Notes: generated from the letters alone by a model not told the origin. A stretch of 64,000 nt of DNA from an uncultured Subdoligranulum sp. (GCA_904374465.1 CAJFFY010000009.1:1-64000), one strand, 5' to 3'; counted from the first letter of the stretch, positions 19,170-27,625 are shown. Numbers and translations: made by a program.

Positions 19170-19643
19170 TCACGCATGGGTAATTTCGTACCAGAACAGA
19201 CCGTTTTCGTCCGGGGTATCCGCCGTGGTGGCGTACCCCTGTTTGGCGTAAAAACGGCGGGCCCGGGCGTTGGCGGCGTCCACGCACCAGTAGATGGTGT
19301 GCAGCCCCAGTTCCCCGAAGCCCAGCTGCAAAACGGCCTGCATGGCCTGCCCCGAAACGCCGGTGCCCCGGGTGTCGGGGTGCATGGCGATGGCAAACTC
19401 CGCCCGCCGGGTATCCGGTTCAATATTTTTCAGGCTGACCGTGCCCAGGTAACGGTCAGCCTCATCCACCGCAGCCCTGTGGACACTGGGAGTATCCTGG
19501 GCAGCCGAAGCGATGAAGCGAAGGCAATCCTCCCGCGTCATCGACGCAAAGGGCGCGTGCATATGTTCAACCGAGTCGGGATCATGCATCCATTCGAGCA
19601 TCCGGTCGGCATCCTGCGGCCGCAGGCGGCGCAGCCGGATCAC
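19170..19643 (-). CDS. GNAT family N-acetyltransferase (RimJ/RimL type)
   Basis: A 157-residue acetyl-CoA-dependent acetyltransferase. It opens IRLRRLRPQDADRMLEWM and has the acetyl-CoA loop region HPDTRGTGVSGQAMQAVL and the C-terminal NARARRFYAKQGY. Beside FdtA- and FdtB-type genes it may acylate the 3-amino group of the dideoxysugar. Characterised FdtC/QdtC enzymes are, to my knowledge, of a different fold, so this would be a replacement (inference). It overlaps the ketoisomerase gene by 4 nt. Confidence 0.85.
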   Translation of the reverse strand: MIRLRRLRPQDADRMLEWMHDPDSVEHMHAPFASMTREDCLRFIASAAQDTPSVHRAAVDEADRYLGTVSLKNIEPDTRRAEFAIAMHPDTRGTGVSGQAMQAVLQLGFGELGLHTIYWCVDAANARARRFYAKQGYATTADTPDENGLFWYEITHA

Positions 19644-20053
19644 AGGGTATCCTCCTTGGCAACGGTGGCCAGGAATTCGTCGTAGTCACGGATATAATCG
19701 TCGGCTTCATAGTAGGAATCGGCTGCCACGCAGAGCACCGAGTCATCCTGCTGCCAGATCATCTCCCGCCACATATAGTGCTCCACAATGAGCCCCTTGG
19801 CCGGGTCGTTGAGCAGTACTTCCGCCTTTTCGCGGCCATTGTCCAGCCGGATCAGGATGCTGCCGTAGGGGCACCACAACACCTGGCGCAGCGCTTTGTG
19901 GGCGTGGCCGCCCCGCTGCACCCCCTTGGGTGCCCCGTGGATGTAGTAGATGCGTTTGATGGCAAAGGGAACGTCCCGCTCGGCTTCAAACACCGAGAGG
20001 GTGCCCATCCCTGCTGCCGTCACGCTTTTCATGCTGATGGTTTGCAAAATCAT
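19640..20053 (-). CDS. fdtA: dTDP-4-keto-6-deoxyhexose 3,4-ketoisomerase (FdtA/QdtA-like)
   Basis: A 137-residue cupin of the FdtA/WxcM-like family, which moves the keto group of dTDP-4-keto-6-deoxyglucose from C4 to C3. The diagnostic stretch RGGHAHKALRQVLWCPYGS holds the catalytic His pair. FdtA and QdtA differ in product stereochemistry, which cannot be read from sequence here. It overlaps both neighbours by 4 nt (ATGA), indicating translational coupling with the GT2 and the acetyltransferase. Confidence 0.88.
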   Translation of the reverse strand: MILQTISMKSVTAAGMGTLSVFEAERDVPFAIKRIYYIHGAPKGVQRGGHAHKALRQVLWCPYGSILIRLDNGREKAEVLLNDPAKGLIVEHYMWREMIWQQDDSVLCVAADSYYEADDYIRDYDEFLATVAKEDTL

Positions 20054-21042
20054 GGTGTACTGCCTTTCCGAAGGGAAGTTTCTTCCGCATCATTTCCGGT
20101 CTGTGCGGCCTCGTAAACCGCCTGCAGTCTGGCTGCATCCCCGTTGACGGGCGGCTGCCAGGCGTGCTGCGCTTTTTTGAACGGGGCATTCTGCGGCACA
20201 ATCAGCCGCCCCACCAGTCCGCGCACCAACCGGCTTTTGTGCCGGTCATTGAAAAAGTAAGCATAAGCCAACCGCACCGTGGTATCGTGGGGGTATGTCC
20301 GGTAGAGCAGTTCCACCATGGCCCGCCATTCTTCGGCCATCCGCTGGCGGGCTTTTTCATCGGTGGAAACTCCGCCGCCGTACTCGTACCAGACGGTCAG
20401 GCGATCATAGCGTTGGATACGGACGCCCTCCACGGCGAACATCCGCACCGAGAAATCCTCGGCCAGCCGCACATGGCCGGCCATCCGCTGCAAAGCGTCC
20501 GCCAGCAGGTCCCGTTCATAGACCAGGCCGCAGCCGCTGATACCGTCATCATAGAGCAGCAGATTGCGCTTGACGGTCTTGGCGTCATACCGGACCGGAT
20601 CGTAAGGGGTACGGTCAAAGGGGTTTTCCCCTGCCACCGGCCGGGGCGGATTGCCCGGTGCGAAATAGGCCTGCCGGCCGAAGGCCACCCGGGGCGTATC
20701 AGCCTGCAGCCGTTCCAACCACCAGGACAGCGTCCGATCGTCGTAGAGGAAATCCCCCGGCGAGATGGTCAGCACCCAGCGGGTGGCCACCCGCTGCACA
20801 CCGCCCAGAATGTTGAGGACGGTACCGCCGTTCTGGGGCATTTTGACGGTCTGCACGTTGCGGATGCCGTGGGCGGCCAGATAGGCCGTGCTCTCGGCAA
20901 AAAAATCCTGCGGCGAACCATCGTCAGCCAGCACCACCGCAAAATTGCGGGTATCCTGCAGGGTCAGCGAGGCCAGCGTGCGCCGCAGCGCGGCCGGATC
21001 GGGCCGGTATTGTGCCACCAGCACGGTCAGCAAGTTTTCCAC
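20050..21042 (-). CDS. GT2 family glycosyltransferase, GTG start
   Basis: A 330-residue glycosyltransferase beginning at a GTG codon (21042), chosen because GAGGAGG lies 7 nt upstream and homology starts at once with NLLTVLVAQYRPDPAALRRTL. It has VVLADDGSPQDFF and ISPGDFLYDD where the nucleotide and metal motifs belong. The DxD motif is weak, so activity is less certain than for its neighbours. Confidence 0.85.
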   Translation of the reverse strand: MENLLTVLVAQYRPDPAALRRTLASLTLQDTRNFAVVLADDGSPQDFFAESTAYLAAHGIRNVQTVKMPQNGGTVLNILGGVQRVATRWVLTISPGDFLYDDRTLSWWLERLQADTPRVAFGRQAYFAPGNPPRPVAGENPFDRTPYDPVRYDAKTVKRNLLLYDDGISGCGLVYERDLLADALQRMAGHVRLAEDFSVRMFAVEGVRIQRYDRLTVWYEYGGGVSTDEKARQRMAEEWRAMVELLYRTYPHDTTVRLAYAYFFNDRHKSRLVRGLVGRLIVPQNAPFKKAQHAWQPPVNGDAARLQAVYEAAQTGNDAEETSLRKGSTP

Positions 21043-21065
21043 AGCGGCCCCTCCTCTTTCGTGTT

Positions 21066-21950
21066 TTATTCCATACGCCCCATCTTGCCGCGCCAGAAAT
21101 CCAGCGCGCCGCGGTAGGCGCCGTAACTGCGTCCCTTTTTGCGTCCCAGTGCCTTGGTCAGGGCATAGCGCGCCGCCCCGGTAACCAAGGGCACCAGCGT
21201 TTTGGCACGAATCTGCGCCGGCGTCTTGCCCTTGCAGGTCAGATACAGGGTGTTGCGGGTGATGTAGTACACCGACAGCATGCCCCCGGCGCTGCCGCCC
21301 GCCTTGTGCCAGATTTTGGCGTCGGGCAAAAACCACAGCGGGACCCCTGCGTCGGACAGGCGGATGCAGTAGTCCACATCCTCACAATACATGAACAGCG
21401 TTTCGTCCAGGAAGCCCACCTGTTCAATCACCGCGCGTGGCAGCATCACACAACAGAAAGTGATGAAACTGACCTGCTTTTTTTCGGCAAAAGCAGGTCC
21501 GTCCTTGGCGTGGCCGCCCAGGTGCTTGATCTTGCCGGTGGCACGGTTCAGTTCCCCGCCCGCGAACCAGATTTCATCGGGCGGGTCCAGGAACAGCATT
21601 TTGGGGCAGCTGACCGCCCCCGCGGGGGTTTCCCGCAGCAGCGTTTCCAGAAAATCCGGCGCAGCCACCGTGTCGTTGTTCAAGAGCACCACCCACTGAC
21701 AGCCGTCCTCCAGGGCCCGGCGCATTCCCACATTGTTCACCGCCGCAAACCCGCTGTTGGCCGCCTGGGGCAGGAACACCGTGTTGGCGGGCAGATGCTG
21801 CTGCAGCTGCTGCACCGAGTCGTTGGTGGAGGCATCGTCCAGAAGGATGATCTCGAAATCCCGGTAAGTCTGTTTTTCCAGACTTTGCAGACACCGGACG
21901 GTGTCCTGCCAGCCGTTGTAGTTGGAAATGACGATCCCGACGTTTGGCAT
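21066..21950 (-). CDS. GT2 rhamnosyltransferase-like glycosyltransferase
   Basis: A 294-residue protein with VGIVISNYNGWQDTVRCL, ILLDDASTNDS, VVLLNNDTVAAPDFLE and the EDVDYCIRLSDAG segment typical of the WbbL/rhamnosyltransferase subgroup of GT2. The C-terminus RKKGRSYGAYRGALDFWRGK is also typical of that subgroup. It starts 2 nt after the aminotransferase stop codon. Rhamnose as donor is only a family-based guess. Confidence 0.88.
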   Translation of the reverse strand: MPNVGIVISNYNGWQDTVRCLQSLEKQTYRDFEIILLDDASTNDSVQQLQQHLPANTVFLPQAANSGFAAVNNVGMRRALEDGCQWVVLLNNDTVAAPDFLETLLRETPAGAVSCPKMLFLDPPDEIWFAGGELNRATGKIKHLGGHAKDGPAFAEKKQVSFITFCCVMLPRAVIEQVGFLDETLFMYCEDVDYCIRLSDAGVPLWFLPDAKIWHKAGGSAGGMLSVYYITRNTLYLTCKGKTPAQIRAKTLVPLVTGAARYALTKALGRKKGRSYGAYRGALDFWRGKMGRME

Positions 21951-21952
21951 GG

Positions 21953-23068
21953 TTACTCCTTAAACGAATTGACAGCTTCGATGACAGCCCGGACCTGTTC
22001 TTCCGTCATGCCGTAGAACATGGGCAGGCTGAGCTCGGTGGCGGAAATTTCCTCCGCGATGGGCAAAGCGCCGCGGTCCAGGCCCAGTTCCCGGTAGGCC
22101 CCCTGCAGATGAATGGGGGTGGGATAATGCTTGTTGGTGCCGATGCCCCGCTCATGCAGATGGGCTTCCAGGGCATCCCGGCTCTTGCAGCGCACAGCAA
22201 AGATGTGGTAAACGTGCTCGCAGCCTTCGGCAACCGTGGGCAACGTAACGGCCGTGTTGGTGATGCCGGCCCGGTAGCAGTCCGCAATGCGGCGGCGCTC
22301 GGCGTTCATCCGGTCCAGGTGGGGCAGTTTGGCGGAAAGAAACGCTGCCTGCAGCTCGTCCAGGCGGGAGTTCTGCCCTTTATAGATATGATGGTACTTG
22401 TAGTCGCTGCCATAGTTGCCCAGCGCCCGGACCTTTTTGGCCAGGTCGGGATCGTTGGTAGTCACACAGCCTGCGTCCCCCAGAGCCCCCAGGTTTTTGC
22501 CGGGATAAAAACTGAACCCGGCGGCATCGCCGAGGGAGCCCGACCGGCGGCCCTGCCAGGTGGCACCATGGGCCTGGGCGGCATCCTCGATGACCTTGAG
22601 GCCGTGGGCCTGGGCGATGGTATTGACGGCATCCATCTGGGCGCACTGCCCGTACAGATGCACCGCAATGATGGCCTTGGTGCGCGGGGTGATGGCGGCC
22701 TCAATGCGGTTGGGATCGATGTTGTAGGTATCCAGCAGCGGCTCGACCAGCACCGGGGTGGCCCCGGCGTAACTGACCGACAGCACGGTGGCAATGAAAG
22801 TGTTGGACGGAACGATGACCTCGTCCCCCGGGCCGATGCCCATCGCCCTGAGGATGAGCACCAGCGAATCCAGACCGTTGCCGCAGCCGATGCAATACTC
22901 GGTGCCACAGTAAGCGGCAAAGGCTTTTTCAAAGGCGGCATCCTCGTTGCCTTCAATATACCAGCTGTTTTGCAGTACGCGGGCAAAGGCTCCGCGCAGT
23001 TCGGCGTCCAGCTCCTGTTCCATGGGACGGAAGGAGACAAAGGGCACCGTGATCGCCTCGTTGGGCAT
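21953..23068 (-). CDS. fdtB: DegT/DnrJ/EryC1 sugar aminotransferase (FdtB/QdtB-like)
   Basis: PLP-dependent aminotransferase of nucleotide sugars, 371 residues. It has GCGNGLDSLVLILRA, EVIVPSNTFIATVLSV, the cofactor-binding EDAAQAHGA (161-169) and the Schiff-base lysine Lys191 in FYPGKNLGALGDAG. The sequence resembles FdtB/QdtB, which aminate the C3 keto group made by FdtA/QdtA; a ketoisomerase of that kind is three genes downstream. The start at 23068 follows TGAGG. First gene of the 12-gene operon. Confidence 0.9.
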   Translation of the reverse strand: MPNEAITVPFVSFRPMEQELDAELRGAFARVLQNSWYIEGNEDAAFEKAFAAYCGTEYCIGCGNGLDSLVLILRAMGIGPGDEVIVPSNTFIATVLSVSYAGATPVLVEPLLDTYNIDPNRIEAAITPRTKAIIAVHLYGQCAQMDAVNTIAQAHGLKVIEDAAQAHGATWQGRRSGSLGDAAGFSFYPGKNLGALGDAGCVTTNDPDLAKKVRALGNYGSDYKYHHIYKGQNSRLDELQAAFLSAKLPHLDRMNAERRRIADCYRAGITNTAVTLPTVAEGCEHVYHIFAVRCKSRDALEAHLHERGIGTNKHYPTPIHLQGAYRELGLDRGALPIAEEISATELSLPMFYGMTEEQVRAVIEAVNSFKE

Positions 23069-23102
23069 AGATTGCGCCTCATTTCCGTTAATTTGGCAAG
23101 TG

Positions 23103-23158
23103 GGCATACAATGCCTACTATATCGTCTTATTATACAACGATTCCCCCGCTTTCGCAA
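23103..23158 (-). promoter_or_regulatory. Promoter and inverted repeat of the polysaccharide operon
   Basis: On the minus strand, -35 TTGCGA (23153-23158), a 17-nt spacer and a perfect TATAAT (23130-23135). Downstream in the leader is an inverted repeat GGCAT-ACA-ATGCC (23103-23115), a possible operator. No other convincing promoter was found inside the 11.4-kb operon. Confidence 0.7.
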
Positions 23159-23160
23159 CC

Positions 23161-23203
23161 AAAAAAAGCAGGGCACTCCCCCATCGGCGGGGAGCGCCCT
23201 GTG
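23161..23203 (-). terminator. Terminator of the DUF1540 gene
   Basis: A stem of AGGGCACTCCCC with its near-perfect complement (23170-23201) is followed on the minus strand by seven T residues. It insulates the polysaccharide operon promoter from upstream transcription. Confidence 0.85.
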
Positions 23204-23205
23204 CT

Positions 23206-23517
23206 TCAGTCGCGGCTTTGCCGGGCCGTTTTACGGGTGGCACAGCGGGGACCGCAGCCACACTCGTCAATGCAGACGTGGTCGGCGCAGCAGCTGCGGC
23301 CTTCCAGATACTTGCAGCCCTTGTCGTCACAACGGACCTCGGTTTCCGCGGTGGCCGGGGCATTGTCGGTGGCCACATTGCCCACACTCTCGTTGCAGCG
23401 ATAGCTGCTGCAGACGGCGTCCCGCTCCCCAGTATGGTGCACCTTGACGCTGCCCAGGCAGCAGGCGCCTGCCTTGTTGTGGCAGCAATCGTACTGCGCA
23501 CAGTCCAGATAACTCAT
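23206..23517 (-). CDS. Cysteine-rich DUF1540 domain protein
   Basis: A 103-residue protein with 17 cysteines and no membrane segment. Two DUF1540-like units are seen: CAQYDCCHNKAGACC with a following SVKVHH strand, and CDDKGCKYLEGRSCC with a second strand. Such proteins are common in Clostridia, probably bind metal, and have no established function. The start at 23517 follows GGAGGTG by 8 nt. It stands alone between two terminators or promoters. Confidence 0.85.
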   Translation of the reverse strand: MSYLDCAQYDCCHNKAGACCLGSVKVHHTGERDAVCSSYRCNESVGNVATDNAPATAETEVRCDDKGCKYLEGRSCCADHVCIDECGCGPRCATRKTARQSRD

Positions 23518-23536
23518 GGTAAACACCTCCGGGCCT

Positions 23537-23558
23537 AGTGTACCCGCCGCCATGGCGG
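23537..23558 (-). promoter_or_regulatory. Weak -10 and palindrome upstream of the DUF1540 gene
   Basis: On the minus strand TACACT (23537-23542) could be a -10 box. A perfect 12-bp palindrome, CCGCCATGGCGG (23547-23558), would lie in its spacer, where a regulator could block RNA polymerase. No -35 consensus supports it, so confidence is low. Confidence 0.3.
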
Positions 23559-23597
23559 ATATGCGCCGGCGTGCCTATGGTGCCGTCGGGAAAAATG

Positions 23598-23606
23598 TGG
23601 TATAGT
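23598..23606 (+). promoter_or_regulatory. Extended -10 promoter of the S41 peptidase-like gene
   Basis: TGG precedes TATAGT (23601-23606), 35 nt before the start codon. Confidence 0.5.
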
Positions 23607-23640
23607 AAAGAAAAACCGTATCGGAAAGGCGGGGCTTGCC

Positions 23641-25383
23641 ATGAAGCAAAAGCTGTGGATTGTGCTGTGTGCGGCGGCGCTGCTCGTCTGCGCATTGTGT
23701 TTGTATCTGGGCCGGGACCCGGACGTCGCCACCGGCGCCACCGAGACCGGTTCGGGCATCGAACTGAAGACCGTCAGCGACCTGCAGCGCGACTCGCTGT
23801 ACAAGCTGGGCAAGGTGTGGGGGTTCGTCAAATACCGCCACCCCGACCCGGCGACGGGCACCGTGGACTGGGACAGTGCCCTGTTCGATGTACTGCCCGA
23901 CCTGATGGCGGCGTCCAGCCCGGCACAGGCCAACGATGTACTGGCGGATTGGTTGGCCGGGTATCCCTTTACGGTCGGCTCCGATGCAACCGCCGAAAGC
24001 TGGCGCCGACTGCAAGACCAATACGGAGACAGCGCGCCGGACACCGGCTGGATCTCTGACCGGAGTTTTCTGGGGGAGGCGGTCTGCCAATATCTGGAGC
24101 GGCTGGACCAGACCTATGTGGGGGAACGCCCCAAGGGCTACGCGGCGTTTTCGGCCGACATTCCCGGGGTGGATTTTTCCCACGAACGGGACTGGCAGTT
24201 CCGTGCAGACGATGACGGCGTCAAGCTGTTGGCGCTCTACCGGTTCTGGAATGCCTTTGCCTATTATGCCCCCAACGTGGACATCACCCCGGTGGACTGG
24301 GACCAGGCCCTGCAGGAGGGCATTGACGAGATGCTGGCCGCCGAGAGCCGGACGGACTACCTGAAAGCCCTTGGTTCGCTGTCTTCCAAAACTGGCGACG
24401 CCCATGTGGCAATGGTGGACGACACCCTGTCGCTTTACCGTTTTTACGGTTCTTACTTTTTGCGCTGCAGTTTTCTGGTCATCGACGGGCAGGTCGTCGT
24501 ACAGTACTGCGATGAGAAGGAAACTTCACTGCATCCCGGCGATGTGATCCTGGCCATCGACGGGACGCCGATGACCGACCGTATCGCCGAGCTGAGCCGC
24601 TATTTTGCCCTGCCGGAGCCGGACAAATTCGGCAAGGTATTGGCCATTCCGCTGCTGAACACCAAGGGGCCGACGGCTCGGGTCACGGTGCTGCGGGACG
24701 GGGAGCAGCTCGACCTGAGCGTCTACACCACCAACCAGCTGTTTGTACCGGAAAATCCCTGGAAAAACGGCACGCTGGAAAACGGGCAGATCGGATACAT
24801 CGACCCGGCCGCCCTGCGGGAGGGTGACGTGGAAAAACTGATGGAAAACTTTGCCGGTACCCGGGGGCTGATTGTGGACCTGCGGCAATATCCGTCGGTC
24901 TTTCTGCCCTACCTGCTGGGGGAATATCTGGTGCCGGAGCCCACGCAGTTTGCAACGCTCACGCTGCCCAACCCGGCTTTGCCGGGCAGCTACTTCCGGC
25001 AGGAATCCTTTTACACCGGTGCCGGCACGCTGCAGGCCACCGGCGAAACCGCTTACCCGCCCTATACCGGCAAGGTCGTACTGCTGATGAACGAAAACAG
25101 CATCAGCCAGAGTGAGTTCACCGTCATGGCCCTGCGCCAGAGCCCCCGGGCCGTGGTGGTGGGCAGCCCCTCGGTAGGGGCGGACGGCAACGCGGTCTAC
25201 CTGAAGTTGCCCGGCAACGTGCAGTCCTCCTTTACCGGCATGGGCGTCTACACCCCCGAAGGTGAAGCCACCCAGCGGGTGGGCCTGCAGCCCGATATAG
25301 TCTGCCTGCCCACGGTGGAAGGGTTGCGTGACGGACAGGACGAGCTGATGAACAAAGCCATCGAGATCATTCTGGATTCATAG
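23641..25383 (+). CDS. S41 family peptidase-like exported protein
   Basis: A 580-residue protein with a signal-anchor-like N-terminus (MKQKLWIVLCAAALLVCALCL split by the membrane) and an extracytoplasmic body. A PDZ-like part is seen near residues 270-360 (LHPGDVILAIDGTPM). The C-terminal S41/tail-specific protease core has IGYIDPAAL, GLIVDLRQYP and the serine region NENSISQSE (residues 484-492). The family cleaves proteins near their C-termini. The core departs from the usual SASASE motif, so catalysis is not assured. Monocistronic by context. Confidence 0.8.
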   Translation: MKQKLWIVLCAAALLVCALCLYLGRDPDVATGATETGSGIELKTVSDLQRDSLYKLGKVWGFVKYRHPDPATGTVDWDSALFDVLPDLMAASSPAQANDVLADWLAGYPFTVGSDATAESWRRLQDQYGDSAPDTGWISDRSFLGEAVCQYLERLDQTYVGERPKGYAAFSADIPGVDFSHERDWQFRADDDGVKLLALYRFWNAFAYYAPNVDITPVDWDQALQEGIDEMLAAESRTDYLKALGSLSSKTGDAHVAMVDDTLSLYRFYGSYFLRCSFLVIDGQVVVQYCDEKETSLHPGDVILAIDGTPMTDRIAELSRYFALPEPDKFGKVLAIPLLNTKGPTARVTVLRDGEQLDLSVYTTNQLFVPENPWKNGTLENGQIGYIDPAALREGDVEKLMENFAGTRGLIVDLRQYPSVFLPYLLGEYLVPEPTQFATLTLPNPALPGSYFRQESFYTGAGTLQATGETAYPPYTGKVVLLMNENSISQSEFTVMALRQSPRAVVVGSPSVGADGNAVYLKLPGNVQSSFTGMGVYTPEGEATQRVGLQPDIVCLPTVEGLRDGQDELMNKAIEIILDS

Positions 25384-25389
25384 CAAAGA

Positions 25390-25422
25390 AAAACAGCGTT
25401 GTGCTTCTGCACAACGCTGTTT
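25390..25422. terminator. Bidirectional terminator between the S41 gene and the tRNA cluster
   Basis: A perfect 13-bp stem, AACAGCGTTGTGC with its complement around a TTCT loop (25391-25420), has an A-run on its left and four T residues on its right. It can end the tRNA transcript (minus) and the S41 transcript (plus). Confidence 0.85.
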
Positions 25423-25497
25423 TGGTTGGGCCGGCCGGATTTGAACCGACGGATGGAGGAGTCAAAGTCCTCTGCCTTACCGCTTGGCGACGGCCCA
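25423..25497 (-). tRNA. tRNA-Gln (anticodon TTG)
   Basis: A 75-nt cloverleaf including an encoded CCA end. The anticodon arm is GAGGA-CTTTGAC-TCCTC with anticodon TTG (reads CAA). The T-arm has GGTTCAAAT and the acceptor TGGGCC pairs with GGCCCA. It has no promoter of its own and its 5' end abuts the terminator after tRNA-His. Confidence 0.95.
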
Positions 25498-25498
25498 G

Positions 25499-25539
25499 TA
25501 AAAGAAAAGACCGTGCGGGACTGGGCCTACACGGTCTTT
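25499..25539 (-). terminator. Terminator-like hairpin between tRNA-His and tRNA-Gln
   Basis: AAAGACCGTG pairs with CACGGTCTTT (25506-25515 with 25530-25539) around a 14-nt loop and is followed on the minus strand by TCTTTTAC. This is a plausible intrinsic terminator, which would leave tRNA-Gln dependent on read-through. Confidence 0.65.
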
Positions 25540-25541
25540 GG

Positions 25542-25619
25542 TGGGGTGCCTAGAGAGATTCGAACTCTCGGCCTCCAGAGCCACAATCTGGCGCGCTAAC
25601 CAACTGCGCCATAGGCACC
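25542..25619 (-). tRNA. tRNA-His (anticodon GTG)
   Basis: A 78-nt tRNA including the extra 5' G(-1) paired to a C discriminator, the hallmark of tRNA-His, and an encoded CCA. The anticodon arm is CCAGA-TTGTGGC-TCTGG with anticodon GTG. The acceptor GTGCCTA pairs with TAGGCAC. Its 5' end directly abuts a truncated tRNA-Arg. Confidence 0.95.
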
Positions 25620-25681
<62 letters not shown>

Positions 25682-25718
25682 ACATGGTTCTTTCCCACAG
25701 GGGCACGCTACGAAGGGT

Positions 25719-25747
25719 ATTATACCAGAGGATTTGCGGCAAGTCAA
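25719..25747 (-). promoter_or_regulatory. Promoter of the tRNA cluster
   Basis: On the minus strand, -35 TTGACT (25742-25747), a 17-nt spacer and TATAAT (25719-25724), about 38 nt before the tRNA-Arg 5' end. Confidence 0.85.
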
Positions 25748-25777
25748 GGCCCCGGCCGAGATTTTTTTGCAATTTTT

Positions 25778-27625
25778 TTACAGCTGCGGCGGCTGCGGGT
25801 CCACAAAGTACAGTTCGTACCAAAGAATAAAGCAATAAAAACTCCAGATTTTGGTCATGGCATTGACCTTGCCCTGGCGGTGGGCCTCCAGCAATTCGCA
25901 AAGGGCCCGGGTATCAAAAAATTGCTCCGCCACAGGCCCCACAAATTTTTCCCGCACCATGGTGTAATAGGTGTCCTGCCGCAGCCAACCGGCCAGCGGC
26001 ACCGGAAATCCCCGTTTTTTGCGCCCCGAAAGTTCCGGCGACAGGCTGCGGGCCGCAGCCGCCCGCAGGGCCACCTTGGTTTTGCGCCGGGTACAGCGCA
26101 GCTGCCGCGGCAGTCCCATGGCCACCGCCAGCACTTCCCGGTCCAGAAAGGGTACCCGCAGTTCCAGCGAGTGGGCCATGCTCATCCGGTCGGCTTTGCG
26201 CAGGATATCCCGGGGTAGCCAGGTATGCAGATCCACCCATTGCAGCGCCGTGGCTTCATCCAGGCCGCGCACCTGGTCAAACCAGGGTTTGAACCGCCGG
26301 GCCGGCGGCGGGGTACCGGCAGGCCGTTTGAGATAGCAGTCCCGCTCGGCCGGGGTGGCAAAAACATAGTTGGCCCGGGCACAGCGCTGCCAACGGTTCT
26401 GAGCGCCCCGCCGCAGAAAACCGCTTCCCGGCAGGCACCGGGCCAGCAGACGGCGCACCGAACGGGGCAGCCGCTGCCAGGCCTGCATATGCACCCCCTG
26501 GCAGTAGAGGGGATACCCGCCGAACAGTTCATCCGCTCCTTCCCCCGAAAGCACCACCTTGACCTTGCGGCGGGCTGCCTGGCACAAAAAGTAGAGCGGT
26601 ACCTCGGCCGGGTTGGGCATGGGTTCGTCCAGATACCACTGGATGGCCCGGTTGGCGGCAAAAAAATCCGCCGGCCCCACCGTGGTTTCGGTGCAGGGAA
26701 CATCCAAGGCTTGGGCCGCCTGCCGGGCCGCGGGCAGCTCGGAGTAAGCTTCCTCGGCATAGCCCACCGAAAAACATTGCAGATGCTTTTGCTGTTTTGC
26801 AGCCTTGGCCACCGTCAGGCTGGAATCCACCCCGCCGGACAAAAAGGCCCCCACCTCCACGTCGGCGATCTTATGGGCCGCCACACTGTGGGTGAAGGCT
26901 TTGTCGATCTCCTCGGCCCATTCCTCCAGACTGCGCCCCGACCGGATGCGGTAGCGGATTTTGGCATAGGCTTCCCGGGTCAGGCGCCCCGCCCGCCAGG
27001 TGAAGCTGTGGCCGGGCAGCAGCTCATAGACGCCGGTGAAGAGGGTCTCGTCCCCGGGGAGATATTCACAGCTCAGGTAATCGGGCAAACGGTCAGCATT
27101 GAAGCGTTTGACAAACCCCGGATGAGCCAAAAAGGCCTTGATCTCACTGGCAAACAGCAGCAACTCTCCCCGCCTGTAATAGTACAACGGTTTGATGCCG
27201 AAGAGATCCCGCGCCCCGAACAGCGTGCCGGTGCGGGAATCCCACAGCACAAAGGCGAACATCCCCCGCAGTTTGCCGGGCAGCGCCTTGCCCCACTGCT
27301 CCCAGCCGTGCAGCAGCACTTCGGTGTCCGAGTGGGTGGCAAAACTGTGCCCGGCTGCCGACAGTTGCCGGGCCAGTTCCCGGTAGTTATAGATTTCCCC
27401 GTTGAAGACCACCACCAGGCTGCCGTCCTCGTTGAACATGGGCTGGCCGCCCCCCTCCAGGTCGATGATGGAGAGCCGCCGGTGTCCCAGCGCCGCCCGA
27501 CCGTCGGCGTACAGGCCTTCCCCGTCGGGGCCGCGGTGACGGATCAGCGCCGCCATCTCCTGCAGGGTGCGGCGGGCCGCCGCGGGGTCATGGTGTTCCT
27601 CGGCAAAGCCGACAATGCCACACAT
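25778..27625 (-). CDS. asnB: Asparagine synthetase B-type amidotransferase (paralogue 1)
   Basis: Glutamine-hydrolysing amidotransferase of the AsnB family, 615 residues. The N-terminal glutaminase starts at the nucleophile Cys2 (MCGIVGF), with RHRGPDGEG and FNGEIYNYREL. The C-terminal synthetase has the ATP pyrophosphatase loop SGGVDSS (263-269) and SGEGADELFGGYP. Family members make asparagine, but others amidate meso-DAP or D-Asp in peptidoglycan. It shares near-identical architecture with the second copy at 29038. It lies 40 nt downstream of the ATP-grasp gene, with AAGGAGG before its start. Confidence 0.93.
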   Translation of the reverse strand: MCGIVGFAEEHHDPAAARRTLQEMAALIRHRGPDGEGLYADGRAALGHRRLSIIDLEGGGQPMFNEDGSLVVVFNGEIYNYRELARQLSAAGHSFATHSDTEVLLHGWEQWGKALPGKLRGMFAFVLWDSRTGTLFGARDLFGIKPLYYYRRGELLLFASEIKAFLAHPGFVKRFNADRLPDYLSCEYLPGDETLFTGVYELLPGHSFTWRAGRLTREAYAKIRYRIRSGRSLEEWAEEIDKAFTHSVAAHKIADVEVGAFLSGGVDSSLTVAKAAKQQKHLQCFSVGYAEEAYSELPAARQAAQALDVPCTETTVGPADFFAANRAIQWYLDEPMPNPAEVPLYFLCQAARRKVKVVLSGEGADELFGGYPLYCQGVHMQAWQRLPRSVRRLLARCLPGSGFLRRGAQNRWQRCARANYVFATPAERDCYLKRPAGTPPPARRFKPWFDQVRGLDEATALQWVDLHTWLPRDILRKADRMSMAHSLELRVPFLDREVLAVAMGLPRQLRCTRRKTKVALRAAAARSLSPELSGRKKRGFPVPLAGWLRQDTYYTMVREKFVGPVAEQFFDTRALCELLEAHRQGKVNAMTKIWSFYCFILWYELYFVDPQPPQL

